NCBI GenBank assembly: GCA_963805605.1
Contig: CAWDUX010000002.1
Coordinates: 2,356,001 to 2,420,000 of the forward strand
Length of the DNA stretch: 64,000 nucleotides
Reading direction: 5' to 3'
Source: Actinocatenispora sp963805605
GTDB lineage: Bacteria; Actinomycetota; Actinomycetes; Mycobacteriales; Micromonosporaceae
Each line of letters begins with the position of its first letter. Positions within the stretch are counted from its first letter, which is position 1. A program made the translations under genes and the position numbers. Under the pieces are notes generated by a model. That model was not told the origin of the DNA and searched no databases. It worked only from the letters and a program-made list of their open reading frames with translations. Positions 9,553 through 18,310 of the stretch are shown piece after piece.

Positions 9553-10389
9553 ATGATGGCTGAAAAACACACTGCTGCTATGTCTCCGCGATCTGGTGTC
9601 CGACTGGGCCTTTTAGGTAGTCTCAAGGTCTGTTCGGGCGTTGGTTCGGTACTCGACCTGCCCTCACCACGGCAGCGCATCATTCTCGCGGTGCTGCTGT
9701 TGGAAGCCAATCGGCCGGTACGGATCGAGAAGCTGGTCGAGGCCGTGTGGGACGGGTCTCCCCCTGCTACGGCCAAGGTTCAGGTGCAGATCTGCGTCTC
9801 CCAGCTACGACAGGCCCTGCGTCAGATCGGGGTTGGCCGCCTCATTGAGACGGTGACCTCGGGCTACCAACTGGTCGCTCCGCAGGACGCGGTTGACCTG
9901 CTCGCTTTCGAGGCGCTCGTGGATTGCGCCAGGCAGCTCCGCCGTACGGGCGACCTTCTGGGCGGGTTGGAGCTCATGCGGTCGGCCCTTGGGTTGTGGC
10001 GCGGACAGGTGCTGCCCGAGGTGGAGAGCAGGCTCGTGCGATCGACTGCGACACGCCTGGAGGCGCAGCGCCTCCATCTGGTCGAAGAAATGGTAGGTCT
10101 GGAACTGGAACTGGGCCAGTCCGAGGATTCGGTCCAGGAACTGATGCCGTTGGTCGAGGAATATCCCCTTCGCGAAAGACTGTGGACCCTCCTGATGATC
10201 TCCCTGCAGCGGACCGGTCGGCGTGTTGATGCACTTCGCGCATACCATTCCGCAAGGAAGGCATTGGTGAATGATCTCGGAATCGAGCCCTGCGCCGACC
10301 TTCAACGAGTGCACCGCTCCATCCTGAAAGATGAACGGTCAGTGTTCGATCTGGATGGTCACGAATCTGCGGCAGGCCGTCGATCATAG
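9553..10389 (+). CDS. SARP family transcriptional activator (AfsR/DnrI/RedD type)
   Basis: About 278 residues, a small SARP with no ATPase or TPR extension. An OmpR-like winged helix occupies residues ~15-95 (LGLLGSLKV, PRQRIILAVLLLEANRPV, SQLRQALR, ETVTSGYQL). A bacterial transcriptional activation domain follows (~100-250; LGLWRGQVLPEV, LRERLWTLLMISLQRTGR, ALRAYHSARKAL, LGIEP). ATG 9553 (or 9556) is favoured over ATG 9535 because AAAGG sits 9 bases upstream of it. It lies between the diverging NRPS operon and the sbnB/oxygenase pair, so it is the probable pathway-specific activator. SARPs bind short direct repeats near -35; a candidate site lies before mbtH. Confidence 0.93.
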   Translation: MMAEKHTAAMSPRSGVRLGLLGSLKVCSGVGSVLDLPSPRQRIILAVLLLEANRPVRIEKLVEAVWDGSPPATAKVQVQICVSQLRQALRQIGVGRLIETVTSGYQLVAPQDAVDLLAFEALVDCARQLRRTGDLLGGLELMRSALGLWRGQVLPEVESRLVRSTATRLEAQRLHLVEEMVGLELELGQSEDSVQELMPLVEEYPLRERLWTLLMISLQRTGRRVDALRAYHSARKALVNDLGIEPCADLQRVHRSILKDERSVFDLDGHESAAGRRS

Positions 10390-10437
10390 TCTCCTGAATC
10401 GCCATTGACATTCTCCCGCAAGAAGAAGAGTGAATTC

Positions 10438-11499
10438 ATGAACGGCAACGAGAATTTGCCACCGGCCTTTCAGGTGATCGGTGCGACTGAGGTCATGAAA
10501 CACGTAGCGGCGGATCGAGAAGGATGCCTGGCAGCTGTGGCGGCAGCGTACCGCGCCCATTCCGCAGGCGATACACGAAACCCGCAGAGCACGTTCCTGC
10601 GGTTTCCGGACAGCTCGGATGACCGGATCATCTCCCTCCCTGCCTACATCGGCGGCGACCTGAACGTTGCGGGGATCAAGTGGATCTCCAGCTTCCCCGG
10701 CAATACATCGCGTGGGCTACCTCGCGCATCGGCAGTCCTCGTGCTCAACGACATGGCGACCGGGTTCCCGGTTGCCTGCTTGGAGTCCTCGATCATCTCA
10801 GCCACGCGAACGGCCGCATCCGGAGTCCTGGCCGCGGAGCACCTGATCGGTGACCGGAAGGCGGCCCGTGTGGCGGTGATCGGGGCCGGGTTCATCGCGA
10901 GGCATGTCGCGTTGTTCCTTCGTGACCTCGGCTGGGACATCGGCTCTGTCAGCGTCTTCGACGTTGAGTCGCAGGCAGCTTGTGGGTTCGCGGACGAGAT
11001 CAGGGCTGCCGAATTCTCTGAAGTGGTCGTCCACGACGACATCGGCGAGACCATCAGGTCGTCAGACCTTGTCATCTTCACGACCGTGGCGTCCACGCCC
11101 CATGTTGTCCAGCCAGCGTGGTTCTCACATCGCCCGGTGGTACTGCACCTGTCGCTCCGTGACCTGGCGCCGCCTGTGGTGAGGTCGGCGCAGAACATCA
11201 CCGACGACATCGACCACGTGCTTCGCGAAAGAACATCCCTTCATCTGACAGAGCTCGAGGTCGGCCACCGCCAGTTCATCGACGGGACGGTCGGCGACCT
11301 CCTTGACGGGCGCCTGTCCCGAGACCACGGTCGTCCAGCGATCTTCTCGCCGTTCGGTCTGGGGATCCTGGACCTTGCTGTGGGCAAGTGGGTTCATTCC
11401 CAGATGACCAGGTCGTCGGCTCCCATGGAGCTCTCCAATTTCCATCCACAGACAGCCAACTGCCGATCCGATGGCCATCGAACCGGAAGGATGTCATGA
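10438..11499 (+). CDS. sbnB: SbnB-like 2,3-diaminopropionate biosynthesis dehydrogenase (ornithine cyclodeaminase/mu-crystallin family)
   Basis: 353 residues from the ATG at 10438, preceded by a GAAGAAGAG purine tract; an in-frame TTG at 10405 is less likely. Family landmarks: RIISLPAYIGGD, GIKWISSFPGN, SATRTAA, and a Rossmann nucleotide-binding stretch VAVIGAGFIARHVALFL. It matches SbnB, the NAD-dependent enzyme that oxidatively cleaves N-(1-amino-1-carboxyl-2-ethyl)-glutamate to L-2,3-diaminopropionate and 2-oxoglutarate. Its usual partner SbnA, which makes that intermediate from phosphoserine and glutamate, is not in the window. The stop overlaps the ATG of the next gene (ATGA). An NRPS precursor supply role is the natural reading; a plain ornithine cyclodeaminase is the alternative. 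Confidence 0.85.
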   Translation: MNGNENLPPAFQVIGATEVMKHVAADREGCLAAVAAAYRAHSAGDTRNPQSTFLRFPDSSDDRIISLPAYIGGDLNVAGIKWISSFPGNTSRGLPRASAVLVLNDMATGFPVACLESSIISATRTAASGVLAAEHLIGDRKAARVAVIGAGFIARHVALFLRDLGWDIGSVSVFDVESQAACGFADEIRAAEFSEVVVHDDIGETIRSSDLVIFTTVASTPHVVQPAWFSHRPVVLHLSLRDLAPPVVRSAQNITDDIDHVLRERTSLHLTELEVGHRQFIDGTVGDLLDGRLSRDHGRPAIFSPFGLGILDLAVGKWVHSQMTRSSAPMELSNFHPQTANCRSDGHRTGRMS

Positions 11500-12440
11500 C
11501 AACGACCCTGTTTCCCGGACTCGTCGAGGCTGGAGCCAACACTGTAGACACCGGCATCCGGGTTCTTCTCGACCTTGTGAGATCGGAACGAGAACGTCTT
11601 CGCAGCGATCTCTCCACACGAGGAGCTCTGCTGTTTCGAGGGTTCAAGATCGGCTCCGTAGACGGTTTCGACCAACTTGTGCGCGAACTGTCGGGTAAGC
11701 CGCTCGAGTACACCGAACGGTCTTCGCCGCGGAGCGCCATCAAGGGTCAGATCTACACATCGACCGACTATCCGCCATCGGAGTCCATCTTCCTGCACAA
11801 CGAGAATTCATACCAGGCGAGTTGGCCCAGGACGCTCTTTTTCTACTGTGTTGAGCCGCCGACGACGCAGGGCGCCACTCCTCTGGCGGACACCCGACGG
11901 GTATACCGGGCGATAGATCCCGAGGTAAGAGATGAGTTCGAGCGCAGGGGATGGATGGTGGTACGCAACTTCCACCCCTACTTCGGCCCGGATTGGCGGC
12001 ATGTTTTCGGGACCGACGACCGTGGTGCGGTCGGGTCCTACTGCGCTGCGCGGGGGATCGAGCTGGAATGGCATGGCGAGAGCCTGCGGACCAGGGCCGT
12101 CCGTCGGGCTGTCCATGAACATCCTCGAACGGGTGAGAGGGTCTGGTTCAACCATGCGACCTTCTTTCACGTCACCACGCTCCCCACGGAAACAGCGCAG
12201 GAACTGCGAGCGCTGTTCGGGGAAAAGGAACTGCCGACCAACACCTACTACGGTGATGGCGGCGCAATCCCGGAAGACGTGATGGACCATCTCCGAGACT
12301 GCTACCGCGGGGCCATGACGAGGTTCGACTATCTGCGGGACGATATCCTGGTGATCGACAACATGCTCGTCTCGCACGGTCGGGAACCCTTTACCGGGCC
12401 GCGCAGGATCGCAGTCGCCATGGCTGACCCGTCAGCCTGA
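11496..12440 (+). CDS. TauD/TfdA-family Fe(II)/2-oxoglutarate oxygenase, SyrP-like
   Basis: 314 residues. The start at 11496 overlaps the sbnB stop by 4 bases and has GGAAGG just upstream. The iron-binding triad appears as H101-N-E103 and H294 (VSHGREPF), and R303/R304 is in the place of the 2-oxoglutarate-binding Arg (GPRRI). LLFRGF near residue 47 and the central segment fit the SyrP/AmbC-type branch found beside NRPS genes. Characterised SyrP-type enzymes beta-hydroxylate an amino acid held on an NRPS carrier, for example aspartate. Here the substrate could be the diaminopropionate or another loaded residue; this is inference from neighbours. It is translationally coupled to sbnB. Confidence 0.87.
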   Translation: MTTTLFPGLVEAGANTVDTGIRVLLDLVRSERERLRSDLSTRGALLFRGFKIGSVDGFDQLVRELSGKPLEYTERSSPRSAIKGQIYTSTDYPPSESIFLHNENSYQASWPRTLFFYCVEPPTTQGATPLADTRRVYRAIDPEVRDEFERRGWMVVRNFHPYFGPDWRHVFGTDDRGAVGSYCAARGIELEWHGESLRTRAVRRAVHEHPRTGERVWFNHATFFHVTTLPTETAQELRALFGEKELPTNTYYGDGGAIPEDVMDHLRDCYRGAMTRFDYLRDDILVIDNMLVSHGREPFTGPRRIAVAMADPSA

Positions 12441-12669
12441 CGGCTTGAGGCAACCGTTGACCCGTTCCTTGTTCTGCCATGCAGATCCCACGTCGAGGGC
12501 CGGCTCATCGACATCCGGCTCGACGAGATCCACCGCGCTCTCGGTGCGGCGGAATGCCCGGAGATTTCCGCCGGATCCGGCTGAACCAGGTCCGAGCGGA
12601 GTATCTGCGTCGGCGGGGCGACCCCGGTGACGGCTACCGGATGGTCTGACGTCGACCGCTGCGGTGGCG
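12441..12669. other. Gap between the NRPS cluster and the ligase gene
   Basis: No convincing gene. One frame reads EGRLIDIRLDEIHRALGA and another LRRRGDPGDGYRM before a stop, which could be scraps of a decayed coding region. I could not assign them. No clear terminator after the oxygenase gene was seen. Confidence 0.3.
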
Positions 12670-14736
12670 TCAGGCGAGGTAGCCGACGATGAGGGTGGCG
12701 AACTCGTCGGGTGTGGCGAGGCGGATGCCGAGGTCTTCGGCCCTGGCGCGCTTGGAACCGGCGTTGGCGCCCGCGACGACCAGGCTGGTCTTCTTGGACA
12801 CGCTGGAGGAGGACCGGCCGCCGGCCCGTTCGATGAGTTCGTTCATCTGGTTGCGGCTCAGTTTCTCCAGCGGCCCGCGCATCGCTCCGGTGACCACGAC
12901 GGTCATCCCGGCGAGCGGGCCGGCGCCTGTCTCATCGTCCGCGACGGTCGTCGACGGAGGCGTGGCGCCCGGTTCGATCATGTTGACCCCGGCGGCGGCG
13001 AGCTTGTCGATCAGCGGTCCGAGTTCGGCGAGTTCGGCGACGATGGACGGCGCCTTCTCGGCGCCGATGCCGTCGACCTGCTGCAGCGCTTCGGCGTCGG
13101 CGGCGCGGATGGCGTCCATGGTGGCGAAGTGCCGGGCGATGCGCCGGGACATGGACCGGCCGGTGCCGCGTACGCCGAGCGCGCACAGCACCCGCGACAA
13201 CGGCTGCTTCCTGGCCGCGTCCAGCGCGGCGAGCAGGTTGTCGGCGCTGGTCTCACCCATCCGCTCCAGGTCGAGCAGCTGCGGTCGGGTGAGGGTGAAC
13301 AGGTCGGCCAGGTCGGCGACCAGCCCGGCATCCACCAGCTGTACGACGCGGGTGCCGCCCAGGCCCTCGATGTCGAGCTGGTCGCGGCCCGCCGCGTAGG
13401 ACAGGGACGCCACCAGGTGACAGTTGCGCCCCTGCTCGCAGCGCCAGCGTTCCTGGCTGGCGTCGATGCCCGAGCCGCACCGCGGGCACACCTCCGGGAA
13501 CACGATCGGCTGCTCGGCGCCGGTGCGCAGGTGCGCGACCGGCGCCTCGATGCGCGGGATGACGTCGCCGGCGCGGTGCACCATCACGTGGTCGCCCAGG
13601 CGCAGGTCGCGGCGGGTGATGTCGGCCGGGTTGTGCAGTGTGGCGTACGTGATGGTGGAGCCGTCGATCTCGACAGGTTCCAGTACACCGCGCGGTGCGA
13701 CGATGCCGGTGCGGCCCACATTCCATTCGACGCCGACGAGCCGGGTGATCTTCTCGACGGCGGGCAGCTTGTAGGCGATCGCCCACCGCGGGGCCCGCGA
13801 ACCGGATCCGGCGGCCTGCTGATCGGCGGCAAGATCGGCCTTGATGACGATGCCGTCGATACCGAACGGCAGCTCGGCACGCAGTGCGGCGATCTCCTTG
13901 ACCCGGATCAGCACGTCGTCGGTGCTGGCGGCCGTGACACCGGGCACCAGGGTGCTGGCGGTGGTGTGCACGCCCAGGTCGGCAGCCAGGGCCATCACCT
14001 CGCTGTGCGCGATGGTGGTGAGCCGGGCGGACAGCGCGTTCGTCGGTGCCGGCCAGCGGCAGCAGGCCGTAGCAGAAGAACGTCATCGTCGCGGTGTAGG
14101 CGCGGTCCCGGGCGCGCAGGGTGCCCGCTGCGGCATTGCGTGGGTTGGCGAACGGCTGCCCGCCGTGTGCGGTGCGCGCCTCGTTGGCCTGCTCGAACTG
14201 TTCGGTGGTCATGAGCACCTCGCCGCGCACCTCCACCGTCACCGGCTCGGCCAGCTCGGCCGGCAGGCCCTCGACGGTGCCGATCGCGTGGGACACGTCC
14301 TCACCGGCCGTCCCGTCGCCGCGGGTGATCAGCCGGGCCAGCCGGCCCCGGGTGTAGCGGGCGGCGACGGCCAGCCCGTCGAGCTTCGGCTCGACGCTGA
14401 AGCGTTCCGGCTCGTGGCCGAGCCGCCGGGACAGCGAGGCCGCCCAGGCGACGAACTGCTCCGCCGAGAACACGTTGTCCAGGCTCAGCATCGGCACCGT
14501 GTGCGGCACGTCGCCCTCGACCGCGCCACCGGCGACCTTGCCGGTCGGTGAGTCGGGCAGCACCTGGTCGGGATGATCGGCTTCCCATGCCGCGATGCCC
14601 CGTACGAGCGGTCGTAGGTGGCGTCGTCCAGCGGCGAACTGCCGCCCGTGTAGTAGGCCGCCGCAGCCTTGATCGCGTCCTCCACCGCCTGCGCGTAGGC
14701 GGCGGTGTCCAGGATCTGCGCAACGGGTGTCGTCAT
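12670..14736 (-). pseudogene. ligA: NAD-dependent DNA ligase, interrupted by two compensating frameshifts
   Basis: The whole span encodes a typical ~689-residue LigA: adenylation domain with EPKLDGLAV (catalytic Lys) and RGEVLM, OB fold, a four-Cys zinc site (CPRCG ... CEQGRNC), helix-hairpin-helix repeats and a C-terminal BRCT domain (MTVVVTGAMRG). The reading frame is lost near 14606-14612, where GACCGCTCG needs one more base to give YDRLVRG. It is restored near 14035-14045, where one base is extra before ALSARLTTIAHSE. The middle ~190 codons are therefore out of frame while the protein is conserved in all three segments. This is either a recently inactivated second ligase copy or a pair of sequencing indels. 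No other part of the gene looks decayed. Confidence 0.85.
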
Positions 14737-14849
14737 GGCGCTATTTTGCCTACCACCACTGACAATTCGGCGGGCAGGCGTTCGCCTGTGGCAACAGCTC
14801 GCAACAGGGTCCGACCGCGTACGACCGCCAGGCAGGGAGAGGGAGACAG

Positions 14850-15794
14850 GTGCCGGCGCACGACGACTCATCTGACGAGGTTCCGGATCTGGGCTCGGTG
14901 CCGAAACGCATCCCGATCGGGTCGGAAACGGTCCGCAAGCTTGTTGCCGAACAGTTTCCGCAGTGGTCGGAACTGCCCGTCGCGCCGGTACCGCAGGGTG
15001 GCTGGGACAACTGGACGTTCCACCTCGGCGACGAGATGCTGGTGCGCCTGCCCAGCGCCGCGGAGTATGCGCTCGCCGTGGAGAAGGAGCGCCGTTGGCT
15101 GCCGGAACTGGCGCGTCACCTGCCGCTGCCCGTACCGGTTCCGCTGGGCAACGGTGTGCCGGGTGCCGGATACCCGTACCTGTGGTCGATCTACGGGTGG
15201 CTCGACGGCGAGCGCGCGAGTTTCGACCGCATCGCCGACCCGGTCGGGTTCGCCGGCGACCTGGCCGACTTCCTGACCGCCCTGCGCGGGATCGACGCCA
15301 CCGACGGCCCACAGCCGGGGGTGCACAACTGGTACCGCGGCGCCACCCTGCGCACCTACGATGCGACGGCCCGCGGCGCGCTCGCCGAACTGGCCGGTCA
15401 CATCCCGGTCGAGCTGGCCGCCGAGATATGGAACGCCGCCCTCGCCGCGCGCTGGGACCGGGTGGACGTGTGGTTCCACGGCGACATCGCGGAAGGGAAC
15501 CTGCTGCTGCAGAACGGGAACCTTGCTGCCGTCATCGACTTCGGTACCTGCGGTGTCGGCGACCCGGCCTGTGACCTGGCGGTCGCCTGGACGCTGCTGA
15601 CCGGGCCGGGCCGGCAGGAGTTCCGGGACCGGCTCGGTGTGGACGACGCGACCTGGGCACGCGGGCGAGGCTGGGCGCTGTGGAAGGCACTCCGTCAATA
15701 CGCCGGCGCGATCGAAGACGACGACGATCCAGCGGAGCCGCTCCGGGTGCTCAACGAGATCTTCGCCGAGTACTCCGGCAGCCACCAGGCCTGA
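14850..15794 (+). CDS. Aminoglycoside phosphotransferase (APH) family kinase
   Basis: 314 residues from a GTG at 14850 preceded by GGGAGAGGGAGA. The protein-kinase-like fold is visible: GGWDNWTFHL nucleotide loop (~50-60), the catalytic loop HGDIAEGNLL (~211), and the metal-binding IDFGTCGVGDPACD (~229). The family phosphorylates hydroxyls of aminoglycosides, macrolides or other small molecules. Subfamily and substrate cannot be read from the motifs, so a resistance role is possible but unproven. It diverges from the ligase gene, sharing an intergenic gap of about 110 bases. Confidence 0.88.
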   Translation: MPAHDDSSDEVPDLGSVPKRIPIGSETVRKLVAEQFPQWSELPVAPVPQGGWDNWTFHLGDEMLVRLPSAAEYALAVEKERRWLPELARHLPLPVPVPLGNGVPGAGYPYLWSIYGWLDGERASFDRIADPVGFAGDLADFLTALRGIDATDGPQPGVHNWYRGATLRTYDATARGALAELAGHIPVELAAEIWNAALAARWDRVDVWFHGDIAEGNLLLQNGNLAAVIDFGTCGVGDPACDLAVAWTLLTGPGRQEFRDRLGVDDATWARGRGWALWKALRQYAGAIEDDDDPAEPLRVLNEIFAEYSGSHQA

Positions 15795-15810
15795 CCGGAG
15801 CCTCGTACCG

Positions 15811-16650
15811 TTACTGCGACCCGGCGGCCACCAGCACCGCGGTGATGGGTTCCAGCTCGGCGACCAGTTCGTCGAGTTCGGCTGGCGAGAGGGCGTCGTA
15901 CGGCGGGGCGGCGAGCTCGTCGGTCAGGGCCTCGATGCGCTGCTTGGTCTCGCGGCCGGTGTCGGTGAACCGGCCGTCGGCGTCGACGAGCCCGCGTTCA
16001 CGAAGGCCGTCCATGACCTCGGCCAGCCGCTTCTTCGGCAGGTGGTGGATGCGCCCGAACGACTCCGGCGGGTGGATGCCCATCCCGAGTGCGGACAGCA
16101 CGTGGGACTCCGTACCGCTGATACGTGCGCCGACCAGAGCGGCGATGTGTCCGTCCCCGCGGTGCTCGCGCAGCATGGTCGCGGAGTGCCACAGCCGCGC
16201 GACCGGGTCGGTCGGTACCGGAAGGGCGCGCATGCCGGCGAACATCACCCGACCCTCCGTGGGTGCGCTCGTCGCGGCCCTGGTGGCCAGGTCGGCGGCG
16301 CGCGCCAGCCCCGGGGAGCCGGCCAGCTCGGCGCCGAGGATCCGCCGCAGCGAGGCTGCACTGCCACGTTCCCGCGCGGCGACCGATGCCCCGGGCGGGA
16401 TCGTCTCCCACGCGCTCGGTATGTGCCGCGCGGCCTCCCCGTCGGCGAAGTTGTAGAAGGCCGCGTGTACGACCTGCGCCGGCACCCGCCCCAGCGGCGC
16501 GGCACGGCTGGCGAAGTAGCCGTCCCAGTAGGTGCGGTGGCCGAGCGCGGCCAGCTCCTCGTTGCACTCGTCGGCGAAGAAGGTGACGAGGCAGATCGGC
16601 TCCAGGAGCTCGAACATGCGACGGGCGGTGTGGGTCATGGTCTCCATCAT
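15811..16650 (-). CDS. SCO6745 family protein (helix-rich, HTH-like)
   Basis: 279 residues with features of the SCO6745 family common in actinomycetes: ARRMFELLEPICLVTFF near the N terminus, NEELAALGHRTYWDGYFASRAAPLG (read in two pieces), and a C-terminal winged-helix-like segment ending DELVAELEPI. Function is not established; a DNA- or ligand-binding role has been suggested from the predicted fold. The first of three close ATG codons (16650, 16647, 16638) is used; the third has GGAG three bases upstream, so the true start is uncertain. It converges on the phosphotransferase gene, with 16 bases between stops. Confidence 0.72.
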   Translation of the reverse strand: MMETMTHTARRMFELLEPICLVTFFADECNEELAALGHRTYWDGYFASRAAPLGRVPAQVVHAAFYNFADGEAARHIPSAWETIPPGASVAARERGSAASLRRILGAELAGSPGLARAADLATRAATSAPTEGRVMFAGMRALPVPTDPVARLWHSATMLREHRGDGHIAALVGARISGTESHVLSALGMGIHPPESFGRIHHLPKKRLAEVMDGLRERGLVDADGRFTDTGRETKQRIEALTDELAAPPYDALSPAELDELVAELEPITAVLVAAGSQ

Positions 16651-16736
16651 TCCTGGCGGTCACGCGGTACGAACGGAGTCCAGCCGGGCGCGACCGTCTG
16701 CAGACGTGGGGCTGCTGGATCCGGTGGTGTGATTGT

Positions 16737-18236
16737 TCAGTGTTCGCAGAGGGAGAACTCGCGTTCGAAAAGTTCTTCGTTGTGCTCGTCGATGAAGTAC
16801 TTGCGTTCCTGCATCAGTTCTTCGCGGTAGGCCCTGGCCTGCTCCAGCGTCATGGTCGAGGTGTCGGCCCAGGGCTGCTGCGGCGGTACGTCGGCGCTCG
16901 AGACGATCGTCGCCGACGGGTCGATCAGGAAGAACGCCAGGATCTTGCGATGTCCCGGCCGGGTGGGGTCGGTGAGGCGGAACGGGCTGACCCGGTGCTG
17001 CAGGACGTTCGGGAACGCCAGGCAGCGGCCCGCCGGGGTCGCTGCCGATCCCAGCGGCTGGTTCAGTTGGTCCTCGTCCTCCAGGCCGAAGACCTCACGC
17101 ACACCGGTGTCGTCGCTCTGTTCGTAGTCCGGGTCGTCGAGCGCCGCGCGGAAACTCAGCCGACTCTCGGTGATGTTCTCGCTGTCCCAGTAGTAGATGC
17201 CGGTCGAGACGATCCGTTCGTTCAGCATTCCTTCGACGTGCCAGGAACCGCCCGGGTACTCGGGCTTGTCCGGGGTGAGCCGAATGGTGGCGAGCTTGAC
17301 GATGACCTGGAGACGCCGGCCGCGCAGGTCGACCCGGGCGGAGTCGTCGGGTGACGCGGGCGGCACGAAGGCCGGGGCGTCCGGGACGACCGGCCGACGG
17401 TCGCTGTACCACTCGTCCATGGCGGCATCCCACGCGTCCTCGGCGTCAGCGTCGTCGGAGGGTTCGACCGGCTTGTCCGGGTCCGCGTCGTACCACGTGT
17501 AGGGATCGGGCTCGATCCGCCGCGGCCGGGGACGGCGGAGATCGGTGAGTACGTTCTCGAACAGCGGGAGCATGCGCGCGAACAGGAGCGGCAGGACGGC
17601 GGCGAGGTTGCGGTGAGCCACCGGGTGGACGTTGTTGACGTACGAACGGAAGACAGCATCACCGTCGTCACTGACGTCGACATCCGTGGGCAGCCACTGG
17701 AACTTGTCCGAGAACTCGTATTGTGAATGGCGGGTGGTCGGACTCTGCCAGGCCCGATCCGGGGTGTTGCCCACCTGCCGTACCAGGCAGAACAGTGAGG
17801 GATGGACGAGGTCGAGCACCTGGCCGTCGGATCCCGGGTGCCAGTCCTGTTCGGTTTCGGGGACCTCTTCCAGGACCCGTACCGCCTCGCGCAGTTGGGA
17901 CCTGAGCTCCGCATCGATCAGGGTGTCGGACTGCCACACCCCGTCGACGGCGGAGACCTCGATGCCGGTCCGCTCATCCCGCAACCCGGCGTAGTACGCG
18001 AGTTCGGCGAGCACGTAACGGATCTGCGCCTCGGTCAGACCCTCGGCGAGCGCTTCGCGTGTCCACCGGGCGACGATGTCGGCGTCGTTCAGCTTGACGA
18101 ACCAGTCCGGCTTCGCCCGGATGTGGGCGCTGCACTGCATCATCTCCAGTTCCCGAAGGGTTCGCGGCTTCGCCCACGGCATGGTGCGGGAAGCAACGAA
18201 GGGCAGCGGGAACGCAGCCAGATCGGTCGCGGTCAA
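16737..18236 (-). CDS. DUF4246 domain protein, predicted Fe(II)/2-oxoglutarate oxygenase fold
   Basis: 499 residues. The C-terminal half carries GGSWHVEGMLNE, then FPNVLQHRVSPF and RKILAFFLIDP. That is an H-x-E ... H ... R arrangement expected of a double-stranded beta-helix oxygenase site. The N-terminal part (~30-200; SAHIRAKPDWFVKLND, YYAGLRDERTGIEVSAVDGVW) matches the DUF4246 layout. This family is known mostly from fungi and is patchy in bacteria. The central region (~285-345) is very acidic. Substrate and pathway are unknown. It stands alone, with a divergent-strand gap to kup of only about 75 bases downstream of that gene. Confidence 0.8.
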   Translation of the reverse strand: MTATDLAAFPLPFVASRTMPWAKPRTLRELEMMQCSAHIRAKPDWFVKLNDADIVARWTREALAEGLTEAQIRYVLAELAYYAGLRDERTGIEVSAVDGVWQSDTLIDAELRSQLREAVRVLEEVPETEQDWHPGSDGQVLDLVHPSLFCLVRQVGNTPDRAWQSPTTRHSQYEFSDKFQWLPTDVDVSDDGDAVFRSYVNNVHPVAHRNLAAVLPLLFARMLPLFENVLTDLRRPRPRRIEPDPYTWYDADPDKPVEPSDDADAEDAWDAAMDEWYSDRRPVVPDAPAFVPPASPDDSARVDLRGRRLQVIVKLATIRLTPDKPEYPGGSWHVEGMLNERIVSTGIYYWDSENITESRLSFRAALDDPDYEQSDDTGVREVFGLEDEDQLNQPLGSAATPAGRCLAFPNVLQHRVSPFRLTDPTRPGHRKILAFFLIDPSATIVSSADVPPQQPWADTSTMTLEQARAYREELMQERKYFIDEHNEELFEREFSLCEH

Positions 18237-18310
18237 GTCTCTCGATCCTCCCGGTCGACGTGTGGCCGGAAGAGTACTTCAGCGGTGCGACAGGACATGC
18301 CGGGTCGGCG

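Noticed and set aside
12664..14214. 516-residue open frame on the plus strand
   Set aside because: Antisense to ligA, low-complexity Gly/Arg/Asp-rich, no ribosome site.
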